From assembly GCF_009755275.1 (NCBI RefSeq), contig NZ_WQLA01000008.1:1-64000 (forward strand): a stretch of DNA of 64,000 nt. Reading direction: 5' to 3'. Source of the DNA: Mucilaginibacter aquatilis. GTDB taxonomy: Bacteria > Bacteroidota > Bacteroidia > Sphingobacteriales > Sphingobacteriaceae. The notes beneath the pieces were generated by a model. It was not told the DNA's origin. It saw nothing but the letters and a program-made list of their open reading frames with translations, and searched no databases. A program made the translations under genes and the position numbers. Of this stretch, positions 8,901 to 16,931 are shown in pieces; position 1 is the first letter of the stretch, and each line of letters opens with the position of its first letter.

Positions 8901-11519
8901 TTATAAGGCGTAGCGCAAGGTTACGCCAAAGGTTCTTTGATCGCCAAGCACAGCAGCGTACTGGCCCGCATTGCCGCCGGCTGGCAGCAGCTGCTCAAAG
9001 TAGTTTTTGTTAAGCAGGTTGCGGCTCCATATATAGGCCGAAATGCCTTTGATGGCTCTGAACCCGGCCCGCGCATTTAGTATACTATACCCACCTATGT
9101 TTAAGTAAGCGGAAGGCGAAGGACTTGAAGAGAACTTTGACCGAAAGAAACCATCGGCAGCAATGAAGAAACGGGTGTCTTTGTTAATGTATTTGGCCAC
9201 AGTACTAAACTCGCCACCTAATGAGCCGGCCCATTTTGAGATACCTGGCAACCTGCCGCCTGAAATATCTTTAAAGGCAACTTGTTGTCCGTTCACTGTG
9301 AGTCCGGTTTCTTCTAACGGAAGCGGCGCATTGGTAAACTTTACATACTTGGCATCAGTATAAGCAGCAGCTCCGTAAACTGAAAAGTTTTGGCTTGCTC
9401 TGAAGTTACCGTCAAACTCCAAGCCCTTAACGTTTACTTTATCAGCATTAGCTATGTAACCACGGTTTACGCCAAGCTCGGGTGATTGCACATTGGTTTG
9501 GTAGTTTTTAATATCAGAGTTATGATAATTAAGATTTAAAATAAGGTTGTTAAGTGGTGTGGTTTTAACGCCTACTTCGTAGTGCTTTGTATTTTCGGGT
9601 TTAATAACGGCCAAGCTCAAATCGGCAGTAGTACCACCTACAACACTTGGCAAACCGGCAACGTTAACGCCTACTGGCTTAAAGCTGGTTGAATAAGTGG
9701 CAAAGGCGTTAATGCGTTTACCTGGTTTATAGGCAGCGGTAACCGAATAAGTAAAGTTTTTTTCATCGGCACTGGCATCATATTGCTGACTACTGTAAAC
9801 CAGATTTTTGATTTTTTGCAATTCAGATTTTACTGCTGCGCTGTAATTGCTGTTTCCAATATCTAGACCGCCGCGGGCAGCGCGATTATAGTACACGTCT
9901 TTATTATCATAATTTATACGTGCACCCGGCAAAATATGAAAGCCTTTGAATACCTCCAGGTCAATGCTGGCAAATGCTGCCGCACTTTGTGATTTTATTG
10001 AGGCATCGGTATAAATACCATACCCTTCTAACAAACCGGGCGTGGCCCATAATTGATCATTTGTAGTGCCGGGCGTGTTAGCATTGTTGCCGGTGGTGCT
10101 TTTGGCAAAACGCGCCTGCGCCGACCCGGACTCTTCAGTACCTGTAATATCAACTTTTTGGTCGATGTAGAATAAACCAATAACACCACTCAACTTTTCG
10201 GTTAACTGGCCGGCATAACGTACCTCCTGTGACCAGCTTTTATGCTTTGCCGGGTTTTGCGATTTAGCCAGCACGGGCAAGCCTGTAAAATCGCGATCAT
10301 TTGATGGATCCCAGTTCCAATAGCGCCATGCAGTTGTTGATGTTAGCGTACCGGGCCCTATTTTAAAGTCAGCATTTAAAGAAGCACCTCCTAATTGGTT
10401 ACCTGATCTCCATGGTGTGTCATGATCAATAACACGGTCAAAAGCATTAAGACTTGGCAACTTGTAATTTAAGTCGGCAATGATGTTGTTGAACTGCCGG
10501 TAAGCGGCACGTTTGGTGGTTACAACCCCTGCAACAACCTGTGCATAACCATCAGGTTTTTGATCAGTTATATCGCCGGCAAGTGTAAGTGCTATATCGT
10601 CGGTTGGTTTGTATAGCAACTGTGTACGGCCGCCAAGGTTATTTATATCATTTGTTGCTCTACCGGTACGTATATTATCAACCAGGCCGTTACGCTGGGT
10701 ACCTGAGAATGACAAACGACCGGCAATTTTTTTACTTAACGGACCAGACACGGATGCCTTTGCCTGTATGTAGCCATAATTACCATAACTGGTTTCAAAA
10801 GTAGCTTCGGGCGTAAAACTGGCTTTGCGGGTAGTTATATTGATAGCGCCTGCGCTGGTGTTTTTACCAAACAAAGTTCCCTGCGGACCGCGTAAAACTT
10901 CAATACGGTCAATATCTAAAAAGTCGAGCGTGGCTGCAGCCGGACGCGCATAGTAAACACCATCAACGTAGAAGCCAACGCCGGGGTCAAGACCATCATT
11001 GGTTAACCCAAACGGCGACCCAATACCACGTATGTTAATACCTGTATTACGCGGATTTGAAGAGTATAACTGTACTGAGGGGATGATTTCCTTAACCCGG
11101 TTTACGTTAAACGCCCCGGCCTGGTCAATTTGTGAACCACCCACAACCGAAATAGGTATAGGCACATCCTGCACCACCTCTACCCTCCTGCGCGACGTTA
11201 CCACAATCTGGTCAAGCAAAGCATTTTCTACTAGTACCAGGTCTATCGGCGCTTCCTGAAGTTGAAGTATTTGAAAATCCTGTGGTTTGAAACCCACGGC
11301 GCTTATTTGCAAGTAAAACGGGGGTTGTTGTTTAGTTTCAATAGTAAAAGCACCGTTATCATCAGCACTTACCGCTGTTTTGGTACCGCGTATAGCAACG
11401 GTTGCACGTGCAATGGCGCTACCGTCGGTTCGTTTTACAATACCCGTAATTTTGCTTTGAGCAAACGCAAAGCTTGCCGTAAGCAAAAAGAAGGTAAATG
11501 TGAGTAATTCCTTTTTCAT
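8901..11519 (-). CDS. TonB-dependent outer-membrane receptor
   Basis: Outer-membrane active transporter energised by TonB. The order is signal peptide (MKKELLTFTFFLLTASFAFAQ), a CarboxypepD_reg-like beta domain at about residues 22-100, a plug domain (VVTSRRRVEVVQDVPIPISV and later RGPQGTLFGKNTSAG), and a C-terminal 22-strand barrel ending TFGVTLRYAL. There is no SusD partner, so it belongs to the siderophore/vitamin-type receptors rather than the glycan SusC type. The start at 11519 is chosen because the signal peptide begins there; the longer frame adds 20 residues unlike a signal. Transcription probably begins about 250 bases upstream. The ligand is not deducible. Confidence 0.88.
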   Translation of the reverse strand: MKKELLTFTFFLLTASFAFAQSKITGIVKRTDGSAIARATVAIRGTKTAVSADDNGAFTIETKQQPPFYLQISAVGFKPQDFQILQLQEAPIDLVLVENALLDQIVVTSRRRVEVVQDVPIPISVVGGSQIDQAGAFNVNRVKEIIPSVQLYSSNPRNTGINIRGIGSPFGLTNDGLDPGVGFYVDGVYYARPAAATLDFLDIDRIEVLRGPQGTLFGKNTSAGAINITTRKASFTPEATFETSYGNYGYIQAKASVSGPLSKKIAGRLSFSGTQRNGLVDNIRTGRATNDINNLGGRTQLLYKPTDDIALTLAGDITDQKPDGYAQVVAGVVTTKRAAYRQFNNIIADLNYKLPSLNAFDRVIDHDTPWRSGNQLGGASLNADFKIGPGTLTSTTAWRYWNWDPSNDRDFTGLPVLAKSQNPAKHKSWSQEVRYAGQLTEKLSGVIGLFYIDQKVDITGTEESGSAQARFAKSTTGNNANTPGTTNDQLWATPGLLEGYGIYTDASIKSQSAAAFASIDLEVFKGFHILPGARINYDNKDVYYNRAARGGLDIGNSNYSAAVKSELQKIKNLVYSSQQYDASADEKNFTYSVTAAYKPGKRINAFATYSTSFKPVGVNVAGLPSVVGGTTADLSLAVIKPENTKHYEVGVKTTPLNNLILNLNYHNSDIKNYQTNVQSPELGVNRGYIANADKVNVKGLEFDGNFRASQNFSVYGAAAYTDAKYVKFTNAPLPLEETGLTVNGQQVAFKDISGGRLPGISKWAGSLGGEFSTVAKYINKDTRFFIAADGFFRSKFSSSPSPSAYLNIGGYSILNARAGFRAIKGISAYIWSRNLLNKNYFEQLLPAGGNAGQYAAVLGDQRTFGVTLRYAL

Positions 11520-11779
11520 GAGTTGTGTTATATGGTTTACGTCTATAAGTATTTTGATTGCAGCATCGTGACGAAACATAGCTATGCTATTGGCCTGCCT
11601 GAGGATGCCTTATTATACAGCAAGAAATTATGGGATTGGATGAAGAAGATTATCTACAGCAACAACAAGCGTACTTTGCGACAGTACAATAATTTTGAGG
11701 AGTTGACTTTACTCTCAGGCATAAAGCGTTGTTGTTGATTTCTTTAAAGGCTTTCATTTGTTCTGCAATTATAGCACAT

Positions 11780-11809
11780 CAAATTTAATCTACCAAATCT
11801 ATAGACAAA
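11780..11809 (-). promoter_or_regulatory. Promoter of the TonB receptor, with a shared motif in its spacer
   Basis: Reading the minus strand, TTTG (11809-11806), an 18-nt spacer, then TAAATTTG (11787-11780), matching TAnnTTTG. The spacer is TCTATAGATTTGGTAGAT, which is nearly identical to a stretch at 57514-57533. The predicted leader to the ATG at 11519 is about 250 bases; I could not identify a known riboswitch in it. Confidence 0.55.
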
Positions 11810-11869
11810 ATAGTTTTTAATATTTGTTGCTCATCCATTTATGTATTTGACGCAAATCACCTACTTGAG

Positions 11870-11881
11870 TGACGATGGTCA
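11870..11881. promoter_or_regulatory. FNR/CRP-type palindrome upstream of the 597-aa gene
   Basis: TGACGATGGTCA is a perfect TGAC-N4-GTCA palindrome, the half-site spacing used by the FNR/DNR branch of CRP regulators. Its exact reverse complement recurs at 16309-16320 in front of the histidine kinase operon. A second palindrome, TTGAGC-N9-GCTCAA, lies at 11916-11936. Binding by the REC-CRP protein at 14003 is inference. Confidence 0.5.
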
Positions 11882-11980
11882 TCTCCAGAAAGTACATAAG
11901 CGATCACTTTTGTAGTTGAGCGACTGATTTGCTCAAGTTGTACTTAAATGGTCAAATGCCATTAAATTCAATTACATAAC

Positions 11981-13774
11981 ATGAGTCATACTTTTCATAT
12001 CCCCGTATTGGGCTTAGCATTTTCGGTTGACACTCCGCTTAAAGTTGCACGCTATGGCATATCATCAACAGTTTCAATAGTTGATGATGAACTTTTAGAA
12101 CGCATGCGTAAATATCACTGTGAGCAAAATGCGCTACCTTTTACACCTATTAACAAAACCGAACCTGAAAGCAGAACCAAACGCGTAACTGCCTATTTAA
12201 ATCTGCTGCATAAACTGGTAAATCAACAATTTGACGAGTTGCGCAAGTTGCCTTTTAATCATTGTTCTGATATTGATCGCTACTTTGAACTGTTACCACC
12301 GGGATCAGAATTAAAACATGGCTATGAGTTAATGTCCGAGTATCCGGAATGTGATAGCAAGCGCATTTTTCAGTCATTATTACGTTCACGTATCCATATG
12401 GGGGCTATTGACGTAAATATTATGTCGAAAGTTGATAAAATGAATTACACTGCAGAAGGCAACCCTGCCGGCGAAGAAAATTCAGATGCGCTGGCAGCAT
12501 TAAAGGGCTTTGCCCAAAGCAACCTCCAGTCATCAATTATTTTATCAGCCGGTATGAATCCGCGCTTATACAGTTACCTTGAAAACTTTGCAGACTTTTA
12601 TCCCGACGAAAACGGACAGCTCCGCAAAAAAATAATTTTGAAGGTTAGCGATTATCGTTCGGCATTAATACAGGCCAAGTTTTTAGCTAAAAAAGGATTG
12701 TGGGTATCAGAGTTCAGGATAGAATCGGGCCTGAATTGCGGCGGACATGCCTTTGCTACTGATGGCCTGCTGCTTGGACCTATATTGGAGGAGTTTAAAC
12801 AAAAAAGGCTGCAAATGGCTAATGAGCTTACACAAATGTACCAGGCAGCTTTAGCAACAAAAGGTATAACAACTCATAAGCCTAAATTAAAAGTAAGTGT
12901 GCAGGGAGGTATTGGAACGGCTTATGAAAATACGTTTTTAATGAAGCATTATCAGCTATGTGCAACAGGCTGGGGAAGTCCGTTTTTGCTGGTACCAGAG
13001 GTAACCAACGTTGACCCCGACACCTTACAAAGTTTGGCCAATGCCGGTAAAGATGACTTTTACATCAGTAACTCTTCACCCCTTGGTGTATTGTTTAATA
13101 ATTTTAAGGGCAGCACAATGGAGCAGCAGCGCCTGCAACGCATTGAAAAAGGTGTACCAGGAAGCCCTTGCGTTAAAAAGTTTTTAGTAAGTAATAGCGA
13201 GTTTACCCAAGAGCCAATTTGTACGGCATCACGCCAATACCAAATGCTTAAAATAGCGCAATTACAAGAGCTTAACCTACCACAAAAGGATTACCAGCAA
13301 CAAGTGGAAGCAGTAACCGAAAAGATATGCTTATGCGAAGGCCTATGCACATCGGCCTACATAAAAAACGATATGCTTAAGCCGCGCGAAAGCAAAGCTG
13401 TAGCTGTTTGCCCCGGTCCTAACCTGGCTTACTTTAAAAATGTTTATACTTTGGGTGATATGGTTAAACATATATACGGACAGGTAAACCTTTTGCAAAA
13501 TGTGGAACGGCCTAACCTGTTTGTTAACGAGCTTAATTTATATATTGATTACCTGCGAAAAGAGATAAGCAGCCATTTACAAAACTGGAATGGAAAGCGG
13601 GAAAATTACTTGCTTAAATTTAAAAACCAGTTACAGGATGGTATAAACTACTATAAACAATTGCTGCCCGAGCTTACCGGACAAACGCAGGAATATCTGA
13701 ATAAAATGTATAAGGAGCTGCTGATTTCCGAAGCGCACCTTGAAGCATTAGATTTAGGGCTAATGGCTATTTAG
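11981..13774 (+). CDS. Conserved protein of unknown function, TIM-barrel-like, Cys-rich C-terminal region
   Basis: A 597-residue cytoplasmic protein without signal or membrane segments. The middle (about 215-330) has alternating strand/helix units and glycine motifs (GLNCGGHAFATDG, VSVQGGIGTAYEN) that resemble FMN- or phosphate-binding TIM barrels such as nitronate monooxygenases, but the match is loose. Further on are CVKKF, a CTASRQYQ motif, a C-x-C-x3-C cluster (ICLCEGLC) and AVCPGPN, which could bind a metal or iron-sulfur centre. The last 100 residues are helical. It stands alone behind an FNR-type palindrome that is repeated at the oxygen-sensor operon, and ends in a strong terminator. 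Enzyme activity is not assigned. Confidence 0.75.
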   Translation: MSHTFHIPVLGLAFSVDTPLKVARYGISSTVSIVDDELLERMRKYHCEQNALPFTPINKTEPESRTKRVTAYLNLLHKLVNQQFDELRKLPFNHCSDIDRYFELLPPGSELKHGYELMSEYPECDSKRIFQSLLRSRIHMGAIDVNIMSKVDKMNYTAEGNPAGEENSDALAALKGFAQSNLQSSIILSAGMNPRLYSYLENFADFYPDENGQLRKKIILKVSDYRSALIQAKFLAKKGLWVSEFRIESGLNCGGHAFATDGLLLGPILEEFKQKRLQMANELTQMYQAALATKGITTHKPKLKVSVQGGIGTAYENTFLMKHYQLCATGWGSPFLLVPEVTNVDPDTLQSLANAGKDDFYISNSSPLGVLFNNFKGSTMEQQRLQRIEKGVPGSPCVKKFLVSNSEFTQEPICTASRQYQMLKIAQLQELNLPQKDYQQQVEAVTEKICLCEGLCTSAYIKNDMLKPRESKAVAVCPGPNLAYFKNVYTLGDMVKHIYGQVNLLQNVERPNLFVNELNLYIDYLRKEISSHLQNWNGKRENYLLKFKNQLQDGINYYKQLLPELTGQTQEYLNKMYKELLISEAHLEALDLGLMAI

Positions 13775-13800
13775 AACTGAACCCCACCTTAATTATAAAG

Positions 13801-13831
13801 AAGCGGCTCAATGTATTGAGCCGCTTTTTTT
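13801..13831 (+). terminator. Strong intrinsic terminator after the 597-aa gene
   Basis: A 12-bp perfect stem (AAGCGGCTCAAT and its complement) around a two-base loop, followed by a run of seven T. It lies 27 bases past the stop codon. Confidence 0.9.
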
Positions 13832-14002
13832 ATAAGCAAAATACTCCATAAATTGATAAATCTGTATTGAGTTAAAAAAGTACTCAAGCAAATAGTGCTA
13901 AAGCTAATTAAACACTAATGTTCTCTTTTATTGAGTTACATTCATTTGCGCAAATGCAGTCCTTGCCTATACATTTTTGCCTTGCCATAAAAACGATTGT
14001 TG

Positions 14003-15052
14003 TCAGTTTTTCATTTTTTGCAATCGCTCAATAGCTAATATTTGAATTACGCTACCTTTCTTTTCAATAATCCCTTCCTCTTTAAAATCGGTAAGGGTAC
14101 GGCTAACGGTTTCGCTGGCTATACCGGCCATTGATGCCAGTTCTTCTCTGGAAGCTGATATTTGCTCTTGTGCACCTGCGTATTTGCTTAGTCTTAATAA
14201 AACATTAGCCATTCGTTTCCTCACAGACAAATAAGCCAACTCAATCAACTGATCTTCTTTTTCCCTGATGTTGTTGGCCAATATCTTAAAAAACTGCCTG
14301 CCTAAATCAGGATATTTATAAAGCAGCTCGGTAACCATATCTTTTGGCAACAGGCACACTGCCGAATCATCTAATGCTTCAGCGGTCTCGGCATGGTCAG
14401 CTTCCAACAACAGCGCATGCAGACCCAGGTAATCATCCGCCTGGTAAATGCCGGTAATTAATTCCCTGCCATCTGGTGCCATTTTAGTGGTTTTTATGTT
14501 GCCTTCAATAACCAGGTAAAGCCCCTGAGGCTGATCGCCGTCATAAAACAGTATCTGCTTCTTTTTAATCTGACGTATCTTTCGTCCAGCAATCATGCTT
14601 TTAAGTTCCCTTATTCCCTTACCATTGCCTTCGGCCAAACGCTCAAGGTTTTCCAGTGAGCGGCTGTAATAAATTTCCAGTTTTTGCTTTTTTTGCAAAC
14701 GGCTTTCAATTGCGTTCAGCAACTCTACATCGTCAAATGGTTTGGTTAAATAATCATCAGCGCCAAGTTCCATACCTTTACGGTGATCAACGCGCTCAGC
14801 CTTTGCGGTTAAAAAAATAAATGGAATGGCTTGTGTATGCATGTTTTTGCTTAAACGCAACAATACGCCATAACCATCCAGTTCGGGCATCATAATATCG
14901 CACAAAATTAAATCAGGCTGATGCGCAGTAGCCAGTTCTACGCCGGTTTTACCATTATCAGCCTCGATTACCTTATAGCCCGATAAGCCCAGTATCTCGG
15001 CAGTACCTTCGCGTATATCTGCGTTGTCTTCAATAATTAAAATGGTTTTCAT
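14003..15052 (-). CDS. Response regulator: receiver domain fused to CRP/FNR-family DNA-binding protein
   Basis: A 349-residue hybrid. Residues 1-120 form a receiver domain with phospho-acceptor D52 (DLILCDIMMPELDG) and conserved K104 (LTKPFDD). Residues about 150-275 form a cyclic-nucleotide-binding-like beta-roll (GDQPQGLYLVIEGNIKTT), and about 285-349 a winged helix of the CRP type (SREELASMAGIASETVSRTL). No N-terminal cysteine cluster for an FNR iron-sulfur centre is present. The ATG overlaps the stop of the upstream kinase gene by four bases (ATGA), so they are partners. It would combine the jobs of FixJ and FixK. Autoregulation through the palindrome at 16309 is inferred. Confidence 0.9.
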   Translation of the reverse strand: MKTILIIEDNADIREGTAEILGLSGYKVIEADNGKTGVELATAHQPDLILCDIMMPELDGYGVLLRLSKNMHTQAIPFIFLTAKAERVDHRKGMELGADDYLTKPFDDVELLNAIESRLQKKQKLEIYYSRSLENLERLAEGNGKGIRELKSMIAGRKIRQIKKKQILFYDGDQPQGLYLVIEGNIKTTKMAPDGRELITGIYQADDYLGLHALLLEADHAETAEALDDSAVCLLPKDMVTELLYKYPDLGRQFFKILANNIREKEDQLIELAYLSVRKRMANVLLRLSKYAGAQEQISASREELASMAGIASETVSRTLTDFKEEGIIEKKGSVIQILAIERLQKMKN

Positions 15053-16239
15053 GATGATAAAGGAAATGTTAAAACGAACGAAGTACCCTGGTTTACGGCA
15101 CTTTTAAAATGAATTTGCCCATCCATTAAAGCCACGTGCCGGGTTACAATGTTAAGACCAAGGCCCGTACCCGGGATGTTGCCGGTATTATGCGCTCTAA
15201 AAAAAGCCTCAAAAAGATGTTTCTGATCTTCAGGCGGAATACCAATGCCATTGTCTTTAACGGTGATGGTAAACTCACTCGCAGAAAGCTCAGTATTGAA
15301 TTCAATAAATGTGTTTTCGCCCGAGTATTTGATGGCATTGCCAATCAGGTTTACAACGCAGTTTTTAAGCAACGAGCGATCAAGTGTTACGGTATTACCG
15401 GTGCCGGTGTGCTGGTATATTATATTTTGATCTTGCTTGGCAACCAGCTGCATTTCTTCGGTAATTTCTTCTCCAAACTTTAAAACATCAAAAGTTGAGC
15501 TAACAGCATGTGTTTTACCGGCTTCCAGTTTTTCAAGCGAAAGGAAATCGTTGAGTATGGAAGTAAGATTGTTTACCCCCGCCTTAATTTTAGTAACATG
15601 CTTTTTGATGTTGCTACTTTCGGCTTGTTGAGCATATTTTTCAATAAGCACGGCCGATAGCTGGATTGCGCTCAAAGGTGTTCTGAACTCATGTGATGCC
15701 ATAGATACAAAACGGCTTTTGAGTTGATTAAGTTCTTTTTCCTTTTCAAGCGATACACTTACCTCCTCTTTTGCAAACTCCAGGGCCTGCACTGTTTCTT
15801 TTAAAGAGCTGGTGCGTTCCTCTACCAGTTCTTCCAACCGGGCGGCATGTTCTTTTAAGCGGTCTTCTGCTTCTTTAGCACGGCTCAGATCATGTATAAA
15901 GCCTGTATAAATTTTCCGGCCTGAAACTGCTACTTCACTCACTGCCAACCTGAAGGGGAACACAGAACCATCTTTACGTAATCCTGTTACCTCGCGGCCG
16001 ATGCCAATAATATGTGCATGGCCGGTATGCTGGTACCGCTCAATATATGTATCATGTCTTGCCTTATCGGGCTGTGGCATCAGCATAGATATGTTGTGAC
16101 CTATAACCTCATCAGGCACGTACCCAAAAAGCTTACATGCCGATGGGTTTATTGATTCAACTACTCCCCGTTGGCTGATAGTAATTATACCATCAATGGC
16201 ATTTTCTATAATAGCATTCAGCAAAGCGGCATTATCCAT
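15049..16239 (-). CDS. FixL-type haem-PAS oxygen-sensing histidine kinase
   Basis: Soluble histidine kinase with one PAS domain (about 5-120), a coiled-coil linker, HisKA with phospho-acceptor H183 (SHEFRTPL) and an HATPase domain (NLIGNAIKYS, DNGIGIP, GTGLGLNIV). The PAS domain carries the FixL signature: RHDTYIERYQ followed by HIIGIGREVTG. The spacing from this His (H62) to the Arg (R82) is 20 residues, as between the proximal His200 and distal Arg220 of Bradyrhizobium FixL, so haem and oxygen binding are strongly suggested. There are no membrane segments. The start at 16239 is preferred since the extra 19 residues of the longer frame lie before the usual PAS start and overlap a promoter-like TATTTTTA. 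Confidence 0.88.
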   Translation of the reverse strand: MDNAALLNAIIENAIDGIITISQRGVVESINPSACKLFGYVPDEVIGHNISMLMPQPDKARHDTYIERYQHTGHAHIIGIGREVTGLRKDGSVFPFRLAVSEVAVSGRKIYTGFIHDLSRAKEAEDRLKEHAARLEELVEERTSSLKETVQALEFAKEEVSVSLEKEKELNQLKSRFVSMASHEFRTPLSAIQLSAVLIEKYAQQAESSNIKKHVTKIKAGVNNLTSILNDFLSLEKLEAGKTHAVSSTFDVLKFGEEITEEMQLVAKQDQNIIYQHTGTGNTVTLDRSLLKNCVVNLIGNAIKYSGENTFIEFNTELSASEFTITVKDNGIGIPPEDQKHLFEAFFRAHNTGNIPGTGLGLNIVTRHVALMDGQIHFKSAVNQGTSFVLTFPLSS

Positions 16240-16308
16240 AGACTTATTTATTGGGTAAAAATAGTGATTAAGTTCTTTCAAAATTACAACCATCATCAGC
16301 CTAAAATG

Positions 16309-16320
16309 TGACCATCGTCA
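16309..16320. promoter_or_regulatory. FNR/CRP-type palindrome upstream of the sensor kinase operon
   Basis: TGACCATCGTCA, a perfect TGAC-N4-GTCA palindrome identical (as reverse complement) to that at 11870-11881. It lies about 70 bases upstream of the chosen kinase start and about 60 bases upstream of a TATTTTTA -7-like element, a normal activator or autoregulator position. It also sits between the kinase and the divergent CHC2 gene. Confidence 0.5.
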
Positions 16321-16403
16321 TTTTTGATTATGTTTGATTCCTGCATTTAGCTTATAAAACAAATAGTTAATAACACTAAACTTTTCAACAATACAATCAG
16401 CAA

Positions 16404-16435
16404 TTTGGCATCATTTAAGGCAATACCTATTTTTA
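16404..16435 (+). promoter_or_regulatory. Probable promoter of the CHC2 gene
   Basis: TTTG at 16404-16407, a 20-nt spacer and TATTTTTA at 16428-16435, seven of eight positions of TAnnTTTG. The ATG at 16446 is ten bases downstream. Confidence 0.45.
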
Positions 16436-16445
16436 TCGGGTAATT

Positions 16446-16745
16446 ATGATTTCCCCTGATTTTAAAACCTTACACGCTCAGGTGCAACAAAAGGCGCCTA
16501 TAGTTTCTATTATCTCATCCTATTTATCATTGCAACCCAGCAGGCGAGGCATGAGAGGTAACTGCCCATTTCACACCGATCAAACTAATTCGTTAATGGT
16601 AAGTGCTGAAAAAAATATTTTTAAATGTTTTGGCTGTGGTGAAGAAGGTGGACCTGCTGAATTTATATCGCGCATTGGCAATATTCCTATTGAGCAAAGC
16701 ATTGAGTTACTTGCCGGACGTTTAAATATTACCCAAAACGCATAA
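16446..16745 (+). CDS. Stand-alone CHC2 zinc-finger protein (DnaG primase N-terminal domain only)
   Basis: A 99-residue protein equal to the zinc-binding domain of DnaG-type primases: an N-terminal helix (VSIISSYLSLQPSRRGMRG), then CPFH and, after the strand, CFGC, giving the C-x2-H ... C-x2-C zinc ligands, followed by the helix bundle EQSIELLAGRLNI. The RNA polymerase (TOPRIM) domain of primase is absent and the reading frame ends naturally. It lies just upstream of the mutagenesis operon on the same strand but has its own promoter-like element. Role is unknown; single-stranded DNA binding is plausible from the domain. Confidence 0.82.
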   Translation: MISPDFKTLHAQVQQKAPIVSIISSYLSLQPSRRGMRGNCPFHTDQTNSLMVSAEKNIFKCFGCGEEGGPAEFISRIGNIPIEQSIELLAGRLNITQNA

Positions 16746-16879
16746 CGCAAATCCCTGGTTTATATAATTGATATTCACCTCTGTGTCTGGTTTAGATTAC
16801 TAATTGTTATATGTGCACCATAGATAGGTAGCGCGTTCATCTTTTACTTACAAATTTAGTTTTCAACAAAAAATGTTTA

Positions 16880-16931
16880 AAATCTAAATACGATTTGCTA
16901 ACTTTTTTAGCATACATTTGTACTTAGATTT
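16880..16931. promoter_or_regulatory. Nested palindromes and -7 element controlling the mutasome operon
   Basis: Outer arms AAATCTAAATAC (16880-16891) and GTACTTAGATTT (16920-16931) are inverted with one mismatch; inside, nearly concentric, is TGCTAA-N5-TTAGCA (16896-16912). A perfect -7 element TACATTTG occupies 16913-16920 and the ATG is at 16932. The best upstream TTTG is only 15 bases from the -7 box. The arrangement suits a repressor site of the LexA kind, but the repressor is not identified. Confidence 0.5.

Noticed and set aside
11523-11738. 71-codon open frame upstream of the TonB receptor, plus strand
   Set aside because: It lies in the predicted leader of the receptor on the opposite strand, has no ribosome-binding site and gives no family-like sequence; most likely chance.
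11520-11775. Possible riboswitch in the long TonB receptor leader (a CTGAGAG string and CAGGCAGGCC recall TPP and B12 boxes)
   Set aside because: The other conserved parts of either riboswitch are missing, so I do not call one.
15136-15631. Several plus-strand frames inside the histidine kinase
   Set aside because: Antisense shadows of the kinase HATPase and HisKA regions, which are clearly coding on the minus strand.
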